64,000 bases of DNA from Hysterangium stoloniferum (taxonomy: Eukaryota; Basidiomycota; Agaricomycetes; Hysterangiales; Hysterangiaceae): the NCBI GenBank assembly GCA_015178975.1, contig WHVD01000020.1, positions 310,001 through 374,000 on the forward strand, written 5' to 3'. Position 1 is the first letter of the stretch. Each line of letters opens with the position of its first letter. A program made the translations under genes and the position numbers. Under the pieces are notes generated by a model. That model ran no database searches, was not told the origin of the DNA, and saw nothing but the letters and a program-made list of their open reading frames with translations. This document shows, in pieces, positions 46,130-56,852 of this stretch.

Positions 46130-47110
46130 ATGGGTCCAAAACCAACACCACACAAGCCAATGCCAACCACTGGGCCCTCCACGGGCAATATCTATCGGGC
46201 GCCACTCACCACTGCCCAAATTTTGGTGCAGCGGGAGGAGCAACGTCGACAACGAGAGGAGGCCAAAAGAAAAGCCAGGGAGGTCGAGGAGGCCCTGGAT
46301 AGGGAACACCAGGCAGCCTTGGCCACGGAAAGAGTGGCAGAGAGAAGAGGAAGAGGGATGAGGAAGAGGGTGCATGGGTTGCCACGGAGAACGCGCGGGT
46401 GGCTGCAGAGAGGGCCACGGTAGTCACGGGCAAGGTAAGTCCCTGTTTTCAACTTGTCATTTTTTTTTTTGACTGACTTGGTGTTTTCAGCTCAAGGTGA
46501 CAGAGGTCAAATCAGAATCTGAGGGGGAGCTGGAGAGTGCCCAGAAGGTGAGCCTCGGGTCCATGGGTGTACCGTGGAACTAACCATATCAACAGAAGGC
46601 AAGGAAGGCAGGGTACCGATCCACCTACCAGCTTGGAACGACCTGCAGTGTTCTAGTTGTAATGACTGGAACACTGAGTGCAATTGGAAGTCTGGCTGGG
46701 GCCCGGGATGCTATCAGTGCACACACCTCAAGGTGAGGTGCTCGCTTGTTCACGAGCAGCCTACAGGGTCCAGGGCATGTGACAACCCTGGGTCGGACAG
46801 GTATTCTGGCCTGGAGGAGGTTTTGGGATGGATCACCGAGGGCATTGAAGTCCAGAATGAGTTGCTCTGGAAGAGCAACAAGGTGCATGTGGTGATGGCC
46901 ACCGATCTCTGTGCACTCCGCTCGGAACATTACAAGTTCCTAGTGGAGTATGCCAGTTTTGTTTATGAGGAGGTGGAGGCCAGGAGTTCTGAGGATGCTG
47001 GGTCAGATGAGGAAGGGGTGCCCACAGAGATAGCAGAGCTACCTGAGGAGATGGCTGAGGCGGGAAAAAAGGAGGTGGGGAAAAAGGATAGCCCCATAAA
47101 TGTAGACTGA
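46130..47110 (+). pseudogene. Antisense Cys-rich gene in gypsy 3' region, copy 2
   Basis: It starts MGPKPTPHKPMP. A basic coiled-coil-like stretch (REEQRRQREEAKRKAREVEE) is followed by a frame switch near 46350. Probable introns: 46435-46490 (GTAAGT...TTTTCAG, 56 bp) and 46548-46595 (GTGAGC...CTAAC...ACAG, 48 bp). The last exon has a Cys cluster, C-x2-C-x6-C then C-x2-C-x6-C, near 46640-46740, and an acidic end (EDAGSDEEG, PEEMAEAGKK). As spliced, the second junction does not keep frame, so the copy is probably mutated. A nucleic-acid-binding or Gag-like role is possible. Confidence 0.6.
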
Positions 47111-47303
47111 AAAAATAAAATAAAACTTGATAATAATTTGAACATATAAAAGTAAAGCATGAAAATCATAAGAATCAAAGTCTGTGGAAAATCCACTTAA
47201 GAACTTGAAAACATGTCAGAACCTGTAAAAACAAAGAGAGACATAGGGTGACAGGGAATAATGAAATTGAGTCCAAACGTAACATGGGGTCTGTGGAGTG
47301 CAG

Positions 47304-47817
47304 TCAGAGAGACAATAGTGGTCCAGGTTTGAGTGGGTAAGCTGTATGAAAGTCAGTAATGATTTCCATGGCATTACTGAGTTCTGTGGCCAAAATCCAT
47401 GAGGTTTCTTCATCGGTGCCCTCGTAACCTGTCCACTTGACCAAGTAAAGCAGTTTATAAGTGCATCGATGCTTGTCAATTTTCAAATCTAAAATTTGCG
47501 AGATTTCAAACTCGGGTTCTCTGTCAATAACGACCGGAGGGGGCGGAAATTGCACATGATCCGGGATAGTGTTAGCAGTACAAGGTTCTAACATAGAAAC
47601 ATGAAATACTGGGTGTACCGTGCACATGCTATCTGGAAGCTGTAGGGTCCAAGAGACTGAACCTACTTGTGTGATAATTTCAAATGGACCTAAATATTTT
47701 TCAGCAAGCTTTTTTGATGGACAGGTAGTCTGGAAGAATTGAGCTTTGACAAAAACATGATTGCCAATCTTGAAGTTGGGTGGCGGGAGCACGAGCAGAG
47801 GTGAGATTTCATTCTGG
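47304..47817 (-). pseudogene. Gypsy integrase C terminus with chromodomain, copy 2
   Basis: Counterpart of 11606-12110: GPY/F-like KYLGPFEI and chromodomain LLYLVKWTGY...TSWI. Open over its length but preceded by the same TGA and deletion as in copy 1. Confidence 0.87.
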
Positions 47818-48687
47818 ATGTACTGTAATATTTGGATTATATCCTTTATTTGCAAAGAACGGGGAAATGCCAGTAGTGGCCGAGGGTGCATTGTTGTAAG
47901 CAAATTCTGCAAGTGATAACAAGGATTTCCAATTGTCCTGTTGATAATTGCAATATACACGGAGATATTGTTCCAATGTCTGATTGACACATTCAGTTTG
48001 TCCGTCGCCTTCCAGGTGATGTCCAGACGTGAAATGTAATTTCATGTCCAAGGATTTCCTGAGGGATCTAAAGAAATGAGACACAAACTCTGATCCTTGG
48101 TCGGAAGTTACGTGGGACAGAACTCCATGCTTGGAAAATACGTGGATAATAAAAAGTTCCACTAACTGCACAGACATAATTGTATCATAAGTAGTGATGA
48201 ATATACCTTGTTTTGAGAATCTGTCAACAACGACTAGAATGGCGGAAAAGGCTTCAGAATCCGGTAGGTGTTCAATGAAATCCATAGAGATAGAATTCCA
48301 CGGGTGTTCCAGTAACGGGAGTTATTTCAAAAGGCTGTATGGCTTGTGTTGCTGAGATTTCGAGTGGGAACAAGTAGTGCAAGGTTTACAATAGTGCTTA
48401 ATGAATCCACAGAGTCCAGGCCAAGTGTATTCTCTTCTTATTAATGATAGAGTTTTGTTGTACCCAAAATGTCCTGAAAGTGGGTGATCATGTTTGTACT
48501 GAAGGATCCTGAGGTGGAGGCTGTCGGAGTCCAGTACATAGATCCAATCATCAAGTCTAATGAAACCATGCTGATCAAGAGACCACCGGGGTTGATCAGG
48601 GTCCATGGGATTGTCAAGGTGAGCTTTAGTTATCAGGTCTAGCAGAATTGCTGATAAAATATCTTGATGTAACTTCTCAATATCCAT
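47809..48687 (-). pseudogene. Gypsy integrase, copy 2
   Basis: Zinc-binding part 48322-48687 and catalytic core 47809-48285 (MDFIEHLPDSEAF, VTSDQGSEF, NQTLEQYL). The two are split by the same TAA as in copy 1. Confidence 0.87.
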
Positions 48688-48831
48688 AATGATAATTCCA
48701 CAGACAATGGGATGGACGAGGAAAGTTGTGTGGACCGATGTGGTAAGTTGCTGATTCGTGAAAATAGGTTTCAGGTTGTGCAGGTTTACTGTGACATAGT
48801 CATTGCTCCCCTCTTTAGGATAGACGTCCCA

Positions 48832-49134
48832 TCATCTAGTTAAAGTGTCAGGTTTGCCACTGAGATGGGTGGGTCGAAAATAGATAATCATATTGGAGGC
48901 GGATAGATATTCAGACCAGCAGGCCTGCTGACAGGTCAAAGGTTTTGTGGTAAAAAAGTATTCCAGGTTTTTTTGATCTGTTACAACATCAATCGGAGTT
49001 CCCGAGCCTTCCAAGTAGTGTCGCCACACTTTGAAAGCTGAAAAATTTGCCAGGAGTTCCTTATCATGAACGTTGTAGTTGAGCTCTGCTCCGGTAAAAG
49101 TCCAGGACAGTCTCAATAATAAACCACTAAACAT
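48832..49134 (-). pseudogene. Gypsy RNase H fragment fused to F-box flank
   Basis: The frame begins MFSGLL from F-box 3' flank and continues directly into RNase H ([34 protein letters not shown]). It ends at TGA after LTR, where CGA (Arg) is expected. It is an accidental chimeric frame of 100 codons. Confidence 0.8.
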
Positions 49135-49135
49135 A

Positions 49136-50136
49136 TCAATCCTTCACAACATACTCCTGTTTCTCCTTGAGAAGCTGATGGGCCTTATCCCACACACTCT
49201 CCTCACCAGGCTGTAACCAGTCACACCAGTGCTACAGTGGTGTCTTCCAGAGGCACTGCGACCACTCGAGATGCATTCGGGTGAGTGAGAACCACAAGGG
49301 AGCGCTTCATTTCAGTGTAAGAACAGCTGGGGTTGCTGGTGTTGTCTAGAGTAAATTGATATGGGCATATACCGACTGCTTGCAATCAAGGGATTCCATC
49401 TAGGCCGTCGAGGAATTCCTCGAAGTCTTCTTCCAAGACGTCCGACGATTCCGCGGGAAATACCAGAGTCTCAAGTTCTCGACAGTGAAATCGGGGGAAA
49501 TCGGGGGAAAGCTGTCATTGTGAACTATCAATGGCCCTTATAAACAGATGTGTGATCGTCACAGGATTCAAGTAGTAGAAGAACAACCAAATGTTGTAGA
49601 GATGAACTTGAATAATTAAGTGGGTGAGACTGGACTGTAAAGGGCGGAGACTCCTATAGAGGAGATCGTCTGACATGCCGAGTGATTGAATGCAGAGATG
49701 TTTGGGCTGAGTGTCATACAAAATGAGCTTATCATCATCAGTGCCAATCGTAATGAATATGTTCTCCATATCAGAATAGTCTAGCACTACCTTGGGAGTC
49801 TGGTTGGCCGAATGGTATGGAGGGCAGAGGACGATGGTGTGGAAGAAAATGGCGGGAATGCAGCCTCTGATGGCTTTTGACAACGAACATGCCGTCCAAA
49901 AGTCCCTCAAGGCAAATCCCACTATCACGATTATTAACTCCATTGGGAGTTTGGCGAATGGTGAAGAACATGAGCTTTCAATCCCTTGATGTGAATCTGC
50001 TTCAGAGCCACTGGTAGAAACAATTGGGATGATGTATATATGAGTGCACGAAGTATAGAGAAATGAGGAAACAGAAGGTCATATATTACCTCCCATCGTG
50101 TCCTTCCTTTAATAGCTGTTGTTCAGTCCTTCCCAT
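49136..50136 (-). pseudogene. F-box-like gene copy E'
   Basis: Exon 1 is open (ATG at 50136) and the body is continuous, without the 0.95 kb insert of copy 1. Disruptions are a 6 bp in-frame loss within LSxVSKAI, TGA after SSQ near 49515 where sisters have a Cys codon, and CCT TGA shared with E. Confidence 0.86.
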
Positions 50137-50943
50137 GGGAGTTAGTGCGAGAATGTCGAAGACTAAGCCACAAAGCGATGTGGGACGAGTGAGGGGTCAC
50201 TGCGGACTAACTCCCCCTTTGCTTTGGGGAGCGGACTAAAGTGGAAGGAAGTGCTCCCGACGATCGTTATCCCAAAACCAGTCGGCACAGGATCAGGGCT
50301 AATTGCACTTTCAGCCAGGTTAGGGAATAATATGCACATGTCGACCTTTAAGTTAAGCTAATTAAATATCAAAATATCCATAGATATGTCATTAGTATTG
50401 GGTAGTCGATGCACTGCCGTCATCACGTCTCAGACTAGATAAGTTACGTCTTCCCACCTTATTACCCACAGCTACTAATTAGCTGGATAGGAAGTCCCAA
50501 AATGAAGTGAGTTACTCTCTGCATTCCAAGTTGAATAGCAAGTACCAAACTTTCCACAGTTGCACCCGCTTACGCTATATCGTGTTTGCAATATCATATT
50601 GTGGTTTGATCGCACGTAAATTTCTGAGATGGATCATGCCTACACATGGTATATGTTATCAAAACTAGACATTACCTGCGTTATTCCGGTGGTTCCAGGA
50701 TAAGTTCATACGGGTCGTGACGTTGTATATATACAGCTTCACTTTTCTGAAGCTTGTCGTTGATAATATCCAAGGGGCTGTGGTCGGTAGGGACTGACGA
50801 CACTCAACAACACTCTTGCTCCTGACCAAGTATTGACGTTTTCCCTCTTTTTGGACAGCACTGCAGGAGGAGTGTTTCAAATCGCGCTGGGAGAGTCAAC
50901 TTGTAAGCGAGAGGCTGTATGTTACAAGATTTCCCAGAAAGGT
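50137..50943. repeat. Inverted F-box spacer up to the right inversion junction
   Basis: Reverse complement of about 7598-8400. The junction with direct-orientation sequence is at about 50943. Confidence 0.7.
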
Positions 50944-51814
50944 GCGAGGGCGGACGGAAGCAAAATTCCTTAAATTTGGCGAACTAAGTGTGTCCGTCGG
51001 CTCCATACCTTGAAACGACTCTTATCTCTTCGAAAATTACTCGGCACTGTTCGCAACGGAGAACAGACAGGGACATCGCATGATATGTGAGAATCCAAAT
51101 AAACGGCGGCTGGAGAGTTGTAGAAGGAAATGCCTGTTGAATACGCGTTTTGTCGAAACAGAACTGACACTAACATGGAAATACGGCGGTTTTTAACAGT
51201 AACCGAAGATGGCCCTAAGGGTAAAGCTGTGAACCTAATGACGAAGGAAACTCTTGTCTAGTGCAGTCTGGGCGAGAGGTGTATAGCTCGATGGAGATGG
51301 AGAAGTGCCGCGTGGAAGCCGAATAGCATATTCACTTGAACACACTTCAATGATGCAGACGTACTCAGAATCACTTGTGCACACAATCGCACTCGGTACT
51401 ATCCACAGTATCAAGGTACGCGTCGTACGACTTTTGTGTAACGACTCCCTTTCGGGTTGAGAACGTGTCTTGAACCCACACGCACTAACAATAGGAAGGG
51501 TACAAAGACTTATTTTCAACAATATCTAGAATAGGCGTCAAATACAATCTAGTACTCCTGTGAGTTCAACAGGGTACCAACCAAGCATGACACTCGAGAA
51601 TATGTAAAGCATCAACAGATCGGGATTATGAGTAATCAGCCGGGGATGAAAGTCGTCTGATCGATGATAAGCTTGGATACAATTTGAAATAGAAGGAACG
51701 ACCGTAGTGAAAGATGTCGTGAAATAAATGTGGAGTAGATCAACCAAAGCGAACAGGAAAGCCGATGGGGGTTGCCCAGGGGAGTCGTAGGGTCGTATAA
51801 AGGACGCCGATTCG

Positions 51815-52909
51815 AACGAGCACAGGCGCCCCCCACTATGACATTTCCCAAAAAAGGAATTCACCACAAACCCAAACAACCCATACCAAACAACACGTCC
51901 ACAAACACCACCTGAACCAAACAAACAACACGTCTACAAACACTACCTTCAACGATGTTCAGAAATTGTGCTAAACCCTGGTGCATGAAGAAGGTGGCTG
52001 GGGATAGTAAACACAAGGCAACGAGGAGAAATGGGTGTGGAGGAAGTGGAATGGGCCAAAGCAGCTGCAGGACAAGAAGACTGGAACTCTTATGATGCTG
52101 CCGTACGTGTGTTGATTCTGTCTGTGGCCTGTGCTGATGCCTGATTGGGTTTGGTCTGGTTTGCGGGATGTAGGGCCGATTATGCGCTCGTGCAGGACAA
52201 GTCATTCAAGCAATGGGTTAAGAAGTATGCTGCGGATGAGTCGTTGTTCTTCGCCGAGTGCGTAACTTTTTCTCTCCCCCGGCTCTCATAGTTGTTTGAC
52301 GTCCCTCCTTCGTCTAGTTTCTCCAAAGCCTTCGGCAAGCTTCTCGAACTTGGCGTTCCCTCCTTACAGTGGGTTTCCCCAGAACCCTGGGAATTGAAGA
52401 CTGTCGAGGAACAGTCTAAATGATGAAGATGCCTCAACCGGAAGTTTCGCCGCCCACAATTATCATACCTCATAATTCTAAGAATCTATAAATGCGTTTA
52501 GATAGATGTGGTCCATCGAACAGCTATACCTTTCCAATACCAGTAGAGATGTTGCGATTATATACTGTCATCTGATGGTGTTATGATAACTATATAATGT
52601 AGGACTTTGCGCAAGAGATGTCTTGTAAGTGCAGGGAGGACAATTGTCTTGGGTATTTAGGGATGATTATATACGGATAATCTATGAGTGGACGAGTGGC
52701 TCTATGGTAAACTGGGGTGGACACAGGGGATGACAGACGACAACATAATAAGAAGCGAGAGAGCGAACATACACAAGAAAGTTCGTGAGTGCAGAGGATC
52801 TTATCGATTATCCTATCATATGTGTAATCATTACCATTCTGAGGGTCATATCGTATTTGTAATCATTACCATTTTGGGAATGTCATAGTGGGGGGCGCCA
52901 GTGGTACTT
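51815..52909. mobile_element. 1.1 kb TIR transposon carrying host gene exons (Pack-type)
   Basis: Terminal inverted repeats share GGCGCCCCCCACTATGACAT (51825-51845 and 52879-52899, reversed), extending imperfectly to about 40 bp. The 8 bp duplications CCGATTCG are at 51807-51814 and 52910-52917. Copy 1 has the empty site with one CCGATTCG (21105-21112). Subterminal direct repeats occur on the left (51886-51912 and 51921-51947) and right (two GTAATCATTACCATT at 52823 and 52859). There is no transposase. The cargo is the end of a cytochrome c peroxidase gene. An 8 bp duplication fits hAT-like elements, but the superfamily is unproven. Confidence 0.85.
52018..52423 (+). pseudogene. Captured 3' exons of a cytochrome c peroxidase gene
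   Basis: Three exon pieces with both introns retained: about 52018-52102 ([12 protein letters not shown], then GTLMMLP), intron 52103-52173 (GTACGT...TAG), 52174-52257 (ADYALVQDKSFK, KYAADESLFFA), intron 52258-52317 (GTGCGT...TAG), 52318-52423 (FSKAFGKLLELGVP, ending KTVEEQSK, stop). This is the C-terminal roughly 90 residues of a mitochondrial heme peroxidase of the yeast CCP1 type. The catalytic heme region is absent. Retained introns show capture from genomic DNA, not from mRNA. Splice phases are consistent, so the donor gene was intact. Confidence 0.88.
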
Positions 52910-52981
52910 CCGATTCGGGGGATTGGAAGCCGGTATGAGACATCAAGGAGGCGAATGGAGTGATGAACGGGCTCACAATTG

Positions 52982-53533
52982 TCATAACTCATTACACATG
53001 GCCTTTATATTGGTCACTACCTCCCGGAATCGCTGTTCTCCGTCTGGGGCCAGTATATCGACATCCCACCACGCGGCGGGTGCTCTGTCGTTAACCCGTT
53101 TGGTATTCCGCTCAATAGCTTCAGGCGTAATGGTTCCAGCCGCCGAGTCGTAGGTGTAGAGACAAAGTTGGGTTCCCAAGGCACTGACGCCGTACAATGT
53201 CGCGATAACCGCTTGATCGGCGAGAGCTTCAAACCTCTCGCGCATCTGTTGGTCTGCTGCAGAGCGGCCAGAGATCGTCTTCAGGTGGCCAGAAGGTTTG
53301 ATCTCGATGAAGAAAACAGGGTGCTTGTGGCGCTGGACAATGAAGATCGTTGTGAAATCAATCGATTGGGGATATGTAGGGCGCTTGTACTGAGGAACAA
53401 TCATGAAATGCTCTGGACCTGGGAATAATTCCAAGAGGAGACCGTTGAATGGGCCGCAGTATTCAGTCTCATCAACTTCGCCAAGGGGAGTGATCGTGTC
53501 GAACTGTTCAACGATGTGCGACGGCCATGGCAT
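52982..53533 (-). CDS. Putative PD-(D/E)XK superfamily protein, copy 2
   Basis: The encoded protein is the same as that of 21177-21728 (183 aa; D59, E77-I-K79, QMRERF). The TIR transposon inserted 65 bp after the stop codon and left the frame untouched. Its downstream sequence therefore differs from copy 1. Confidence 0.6.
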   Translation of the reverse strand: MPWPSHIVEQFDTITPLGEVDETEYCGPFNGLLLELFPGPEHFMIVPQYKRPTYPQSIDFTTIFIVQRHKHPVFFIEIKPSGHLKTISGRSAADQQMRERFEALADQAVIATLYGVSALGTQLCLYTYDSAAGTITPEAIERNTKRVNDRAPAAWWDVDILAPDGEQRFREVVTNIKAMCNEL

Positions 53534-54396
53534 TGTTTCCTGTATAGTGTGAGTTGAATGGCATAGCGCTGCACTATTTTCGACCTTTTAATGCGGGCGG
53601 ATTGACGTTTGATAGTGTCCGTGGGATGGAGCCAAGATCGATGAGCACAGCCACTATTGAACGTGACATAACGTCACAGATGGTTATAGGAAAATGCCGC
53701 GCAGGGTGTCACACTGCCGCACAAGTTGGATCGGACAAATGTAATTTGTACGAGTTCTTTAGTGATCATAGGTCTCACCCAATGTCACTGTGACAATCTC
53801 CCCTATTGTTCACTAGCGCTTCTCCCCTTCTCTTCGTTTCCCATCTCACAGGATGCTTGCAGCATCTGTGATAGTTCTTTTTATTTCCCACCCACCACCC
53901 CTCTTTCATATTCGCTAACTCTTAGTTTCTTTGTACCTTAACTAGTCTCATGTAGTGGCCCGCGCCTGCTGCCATGGATGCCTGTCTATCATCTGTGGTC
54001 ACAGCCGGCTCCCGCTTTAGACCACAACATGATGTTGTTCACCAGACCAGAGTGAGATAAAGAGCCACAACAAAAGAACATGACCAGTGGTTCAAATAAC
54101 CCTCTAATGTTTCTTTTTTCAAATTAAGTAGATACTTCATAAATTTTATACTGTAAATTATCAAAATAAAATTATATTTGACATTTGATTATCAAAACAT
54201 GAGAACTGTTACATCTAGTGAGTGTACAGTTTTCTGGTGAAAAATATCTTGTAGACCACTTTAATTGGCAGATCCTTAGTTTAGTCCTTCCTTGAGTAAT
54301 ATTAATGCTCAAATAAACTTACTAAAGTCTAAAATAACAAAATGTAACTTGAAAATGATGTTTATTCTAGGTTTACACCAAAAATTTGTAGTCAGT

Positions 54397-54593
54397 TTGA
54401 CTTGGAGAGGACCCAGTGATTTATTTTTAATGGGTCACTTTTGGGCCAGTCCTTTTGATTTGGAGAGGGCCCAGGTGATTTATTTAATTTAATTTTAATG
54501 GGTCACTTTAGGGCCAGTCAGTTTGACTTGGAGAGAGCCTGGGTTTTTATTTATTTATTTTTTATTTTAATTTAATTCACTTTGGGAGCCTAG
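54397..54593 (+). repeat. Tandem ~70 bp repeats, left arm, copy 2
   Basis: Counterpart of 22592-22788 with few differences. Confidence 0.78.
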
Positions 54594-54634
54594 TGTCAGG
54601 ACCAGAAAACCCACCAGACTCCTGGACCCTATCC

Positions 54635-54853
54635 TGTTGGATATGGTTGGTTTGACAGCCTAGACTCAGCTTTAGAGCAGTGCGAATGTGTGACTGTCTC
54701 TCACAGTTTCTGTGTATATGGAATGTTAATGGCCATATAGAGTTGACTTCACTACTGAGTACCTAAAGGGTTGGTAGCTCAGTGGTAGAGCATCCAGTCT
54801 AGATTACAGATGGTCCCAGGTTCAATTCCTGGCCAGTCCAATATTTTCCAATA
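54635..54853 (+). mobile_element. 219 bp LTR-like element containing a tRNA-like sequence
   Basis: It begins TGTTGGATATGG and ends TTTTCCAATA. Target duplications TATCC are at 54630-54634 and 54854-54858, and copy 1 has the empty site at 22825-22829. The 5' end resembles the short LTRs at 1298 and 31404. The 3' third is a 73 nt tRNA-like sequence. Without an internal region it looks like a solo LTR of a miniature LTR element, or a SINE with an unusual 5 bp duplication and no poly(A) tail. Confidence 0.8.
54768..54840 (+). tRNA. tRNA-like sequence, probably a tRNA pseudogene
   Basis: Exactly 73 nt. The acceptor GGGTTGG pairs with CCAGTCC (two wobbles), followed by discriminator A. D arm GCTC/GAGC and T arm CCAGG/CCTGG with loop TTCAATT are perfect. 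A-box (TAGCTCAGTGGTAGAGC) and B-box (GGTTCAATTCC) promoter elements are good. The anticodon stem is imperfect (TCCAGT against ACAGA, needing a bulge and a mismatch); the best 7 nt loop CTAGATT would give anticodon AGA, which lacks the long variable arm expected of Ser. Pol III transcription is possible, decoding is doubtful. Confidence 0.6.
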
Positions 54854-56524
54854 TATCCTACCCTCTATATTGTATAGTTACAAACTGGAGTACCTGCTGG
54901 AACCTGTATGTCAACCTGTATATGCACCCAACTCTCTATCCCCACCAGGTTACAGTTACCAGACAACCTGCTGGGACTTAGACCCTGCCCTATATGCACC
55001 CAACCTGCTGTATGGAACTCAAAGTACAGTTACAACTGTGCTGCCAGGACCCATCCATCACACCTGTCTATGCCTGACACTGTGTCTCACATACCAGTCA
55101 TCAGACTCTGCCAGACCCCTGCACATCAAACCTGCCTATATCTGACTCTGTCTCACACACTAGTCACTGGACTCTGCCCAGACAATCTGTACCTGAGCCC
55201 TGTTCCCATTATGGTCTAATGACCTGTCATGTTTTGATTCCCACTTCCATTCTGCTCCATCCCTAACACCTGGTTTGGTGTTTACTCATCCCATTTCATG
55301 ATTACCTGTTTTCTCTTTGATTATTACCAGATTTGGTATTGCATACATTCCAGTCTTTATAGTCTGGCTGAATGTTGTACATACATACAATCCAGTTATG
55401 TCAGGGCTCTCCTGATCTAATATATTTTATTTTATTTTATTTTTATTTTACTTTTTGTTAAGTCGCACATCACACATAGTCACATGAGCCACGAACAACT
55501 CTGAAGAGTCATTTGCAGTGGTGCATCATGCATGGTCACATCATGAACAACAAACAACTTGAAAGAGTCATTCACTCGCAGCTGTGTGTCACACATAGTG
55601 ACACTCATGGTCACATGCCACAAACAACTCAAAGAGTTGTTCACAGCCACACATCATATATAGTGACATGCACAGTCACAAGAGCTGTGAACAGCTCAAA
55701 AGACCATTCATGGCTATGCAGTGACAATCACGTGATATACATACATGTGTCTAACCTAAACTTTATTTATATTTTCTTCTAAGGTTTCAAACTTTACTTA
55801 ATTTCTTAATAATAGCTTGATTTTAGTATAAATACCCAAGCTGTACATACAGTATGTAGCTAGACCCTAGTTTCAATATCTTAGGATTTCCACTACATAC
55901 AAAAGTGTGATCTTCTCAAGTCATTAGAACTTCTATCTCTCTATTCCCTTACCTTATCCTCTCTTCTGTTCTCTCTTTGTGTTTTGGTATCCTTGTTAGT
56001 GTTGCCCTAACAGGTTAAAAAATTGACTTAGTTTCTGACTTAGATTCCAACTAAGATTCTTCCTAGTCACTTAGCATACATCCCACTCTATCCTCACCTC
56101 TCATCTCTGAAGAACATCACTGTCATCTCATTGGAGCCCATAGGCCTTTCAACTCACCTCCCAACCAATTGCCCTCCATGGACTTCCTGATCTATCAACT
56201 GTTTACCACCTGACCTCTCAACTGTTTGACTGACTTGACCTATTGACCATTCCCAAGACCCCTCAGGTTTACCGTATCGACTCTTCAACCTCTCAACTGC
56301 TTGACTATCGACTACCCACAGACCACTTGGGTTTCCTGTATCAACTGTTCGACAACTCAACCTATCGACAACCCCAGACTCCTTGGGTTTCCCATCCACC
56401 TGTTTGAAATTGGACACCATGATCTCACAAGGGTGCAGCCTATAAGCTGAAGCCAAATCCTTCCCAGAATATCTGTGGGTTTCTCTGGAAACCTTCCATA
56501 AGCCTGCACACCTCTTATGTAACA

Positions 56525-56852
56525 CCCAGGTGATTTCAGTTGTATTTTTTATTTTATTTTTATTCACTTTGGGGCAGGCCAGGTTGACTTGGAGAGGAAC
56601 CCTGGCCCTAAAGTGACCCATTAAATTAAATTAAATCAATCACTCCAAGTCAAACTGACTGGCCTTAAAGTGACTACATTAAATGAAATAAATGACCCCA
56701 GCCTGGTCTTCAAGTCCAACTGACTGGCCCTAAAGTAACCCATTAAATTAAACTAAATAAATCACCCAGGTCCTCTCCAAGTCAGACTGGCCTGCCCTAA
56801 AGTGAATTTAAATTAAATTAAATAAATAAATCACTCCCCCCAAGTCAAACTG
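56525..56852 (-). repeat. Tandem ~75 bp repeats, right arm, copy 2
   Basis: Counterpart of 24492-24819. The copia element is at the same AACTG site. Confidence 0.78.

Larger units (their letters stand above)
45118..49134 (-). mobile_element. Truncated Ty3/gypsy chromovirus, copy 2
   Basis: Same truncation point as copy 1, next to F-box 3' flank, so the truncation predates the duplication. The LTR end (TGTTAGGG at 45118 in plus orientation) is in its original orientation here. It keeps the 66 bp of RNase H lost from copy 1. Confidence 0.87.
39009..50943 (-). repeat. Inverted core of duplication copy 2
   Basis: The segment is the reverse complement of about 7577-20251. The left junction joins spacer sequence ending GTCTTGCA to the reverse complement of a hairpin arm. 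The right junction joins reversed spacer sequence ending near 50943 to the region matching 20252 onward. About 20 bp of copy 1 (7577-7597) is missing at the junction. The 0.73 kb size difference from copy 1 is explained by two insertions in copy 1, one insertion in copy 2 and a small gypsy deletion. Confidence 0.93.
54594..56524 (+). mobile_element. Long solo gypsy-type LTR, copy 2
   Basis: Counterpart of 22789-24491. It is longer because of the 219 bp LTR-like element inserted 41 bp from its start. The minisatellite recurs at about 55472-55735. Confidence 0.7.

Noticed and set aside
54768-54840. A functional tRNA gene
   Set aside because: Acceptor, D and T arms are good but the anticodon stem does not pair properly, the candidate anticodon does not fit its arm structure, and the sequence lies inside a recently inserted LTR-like unit.
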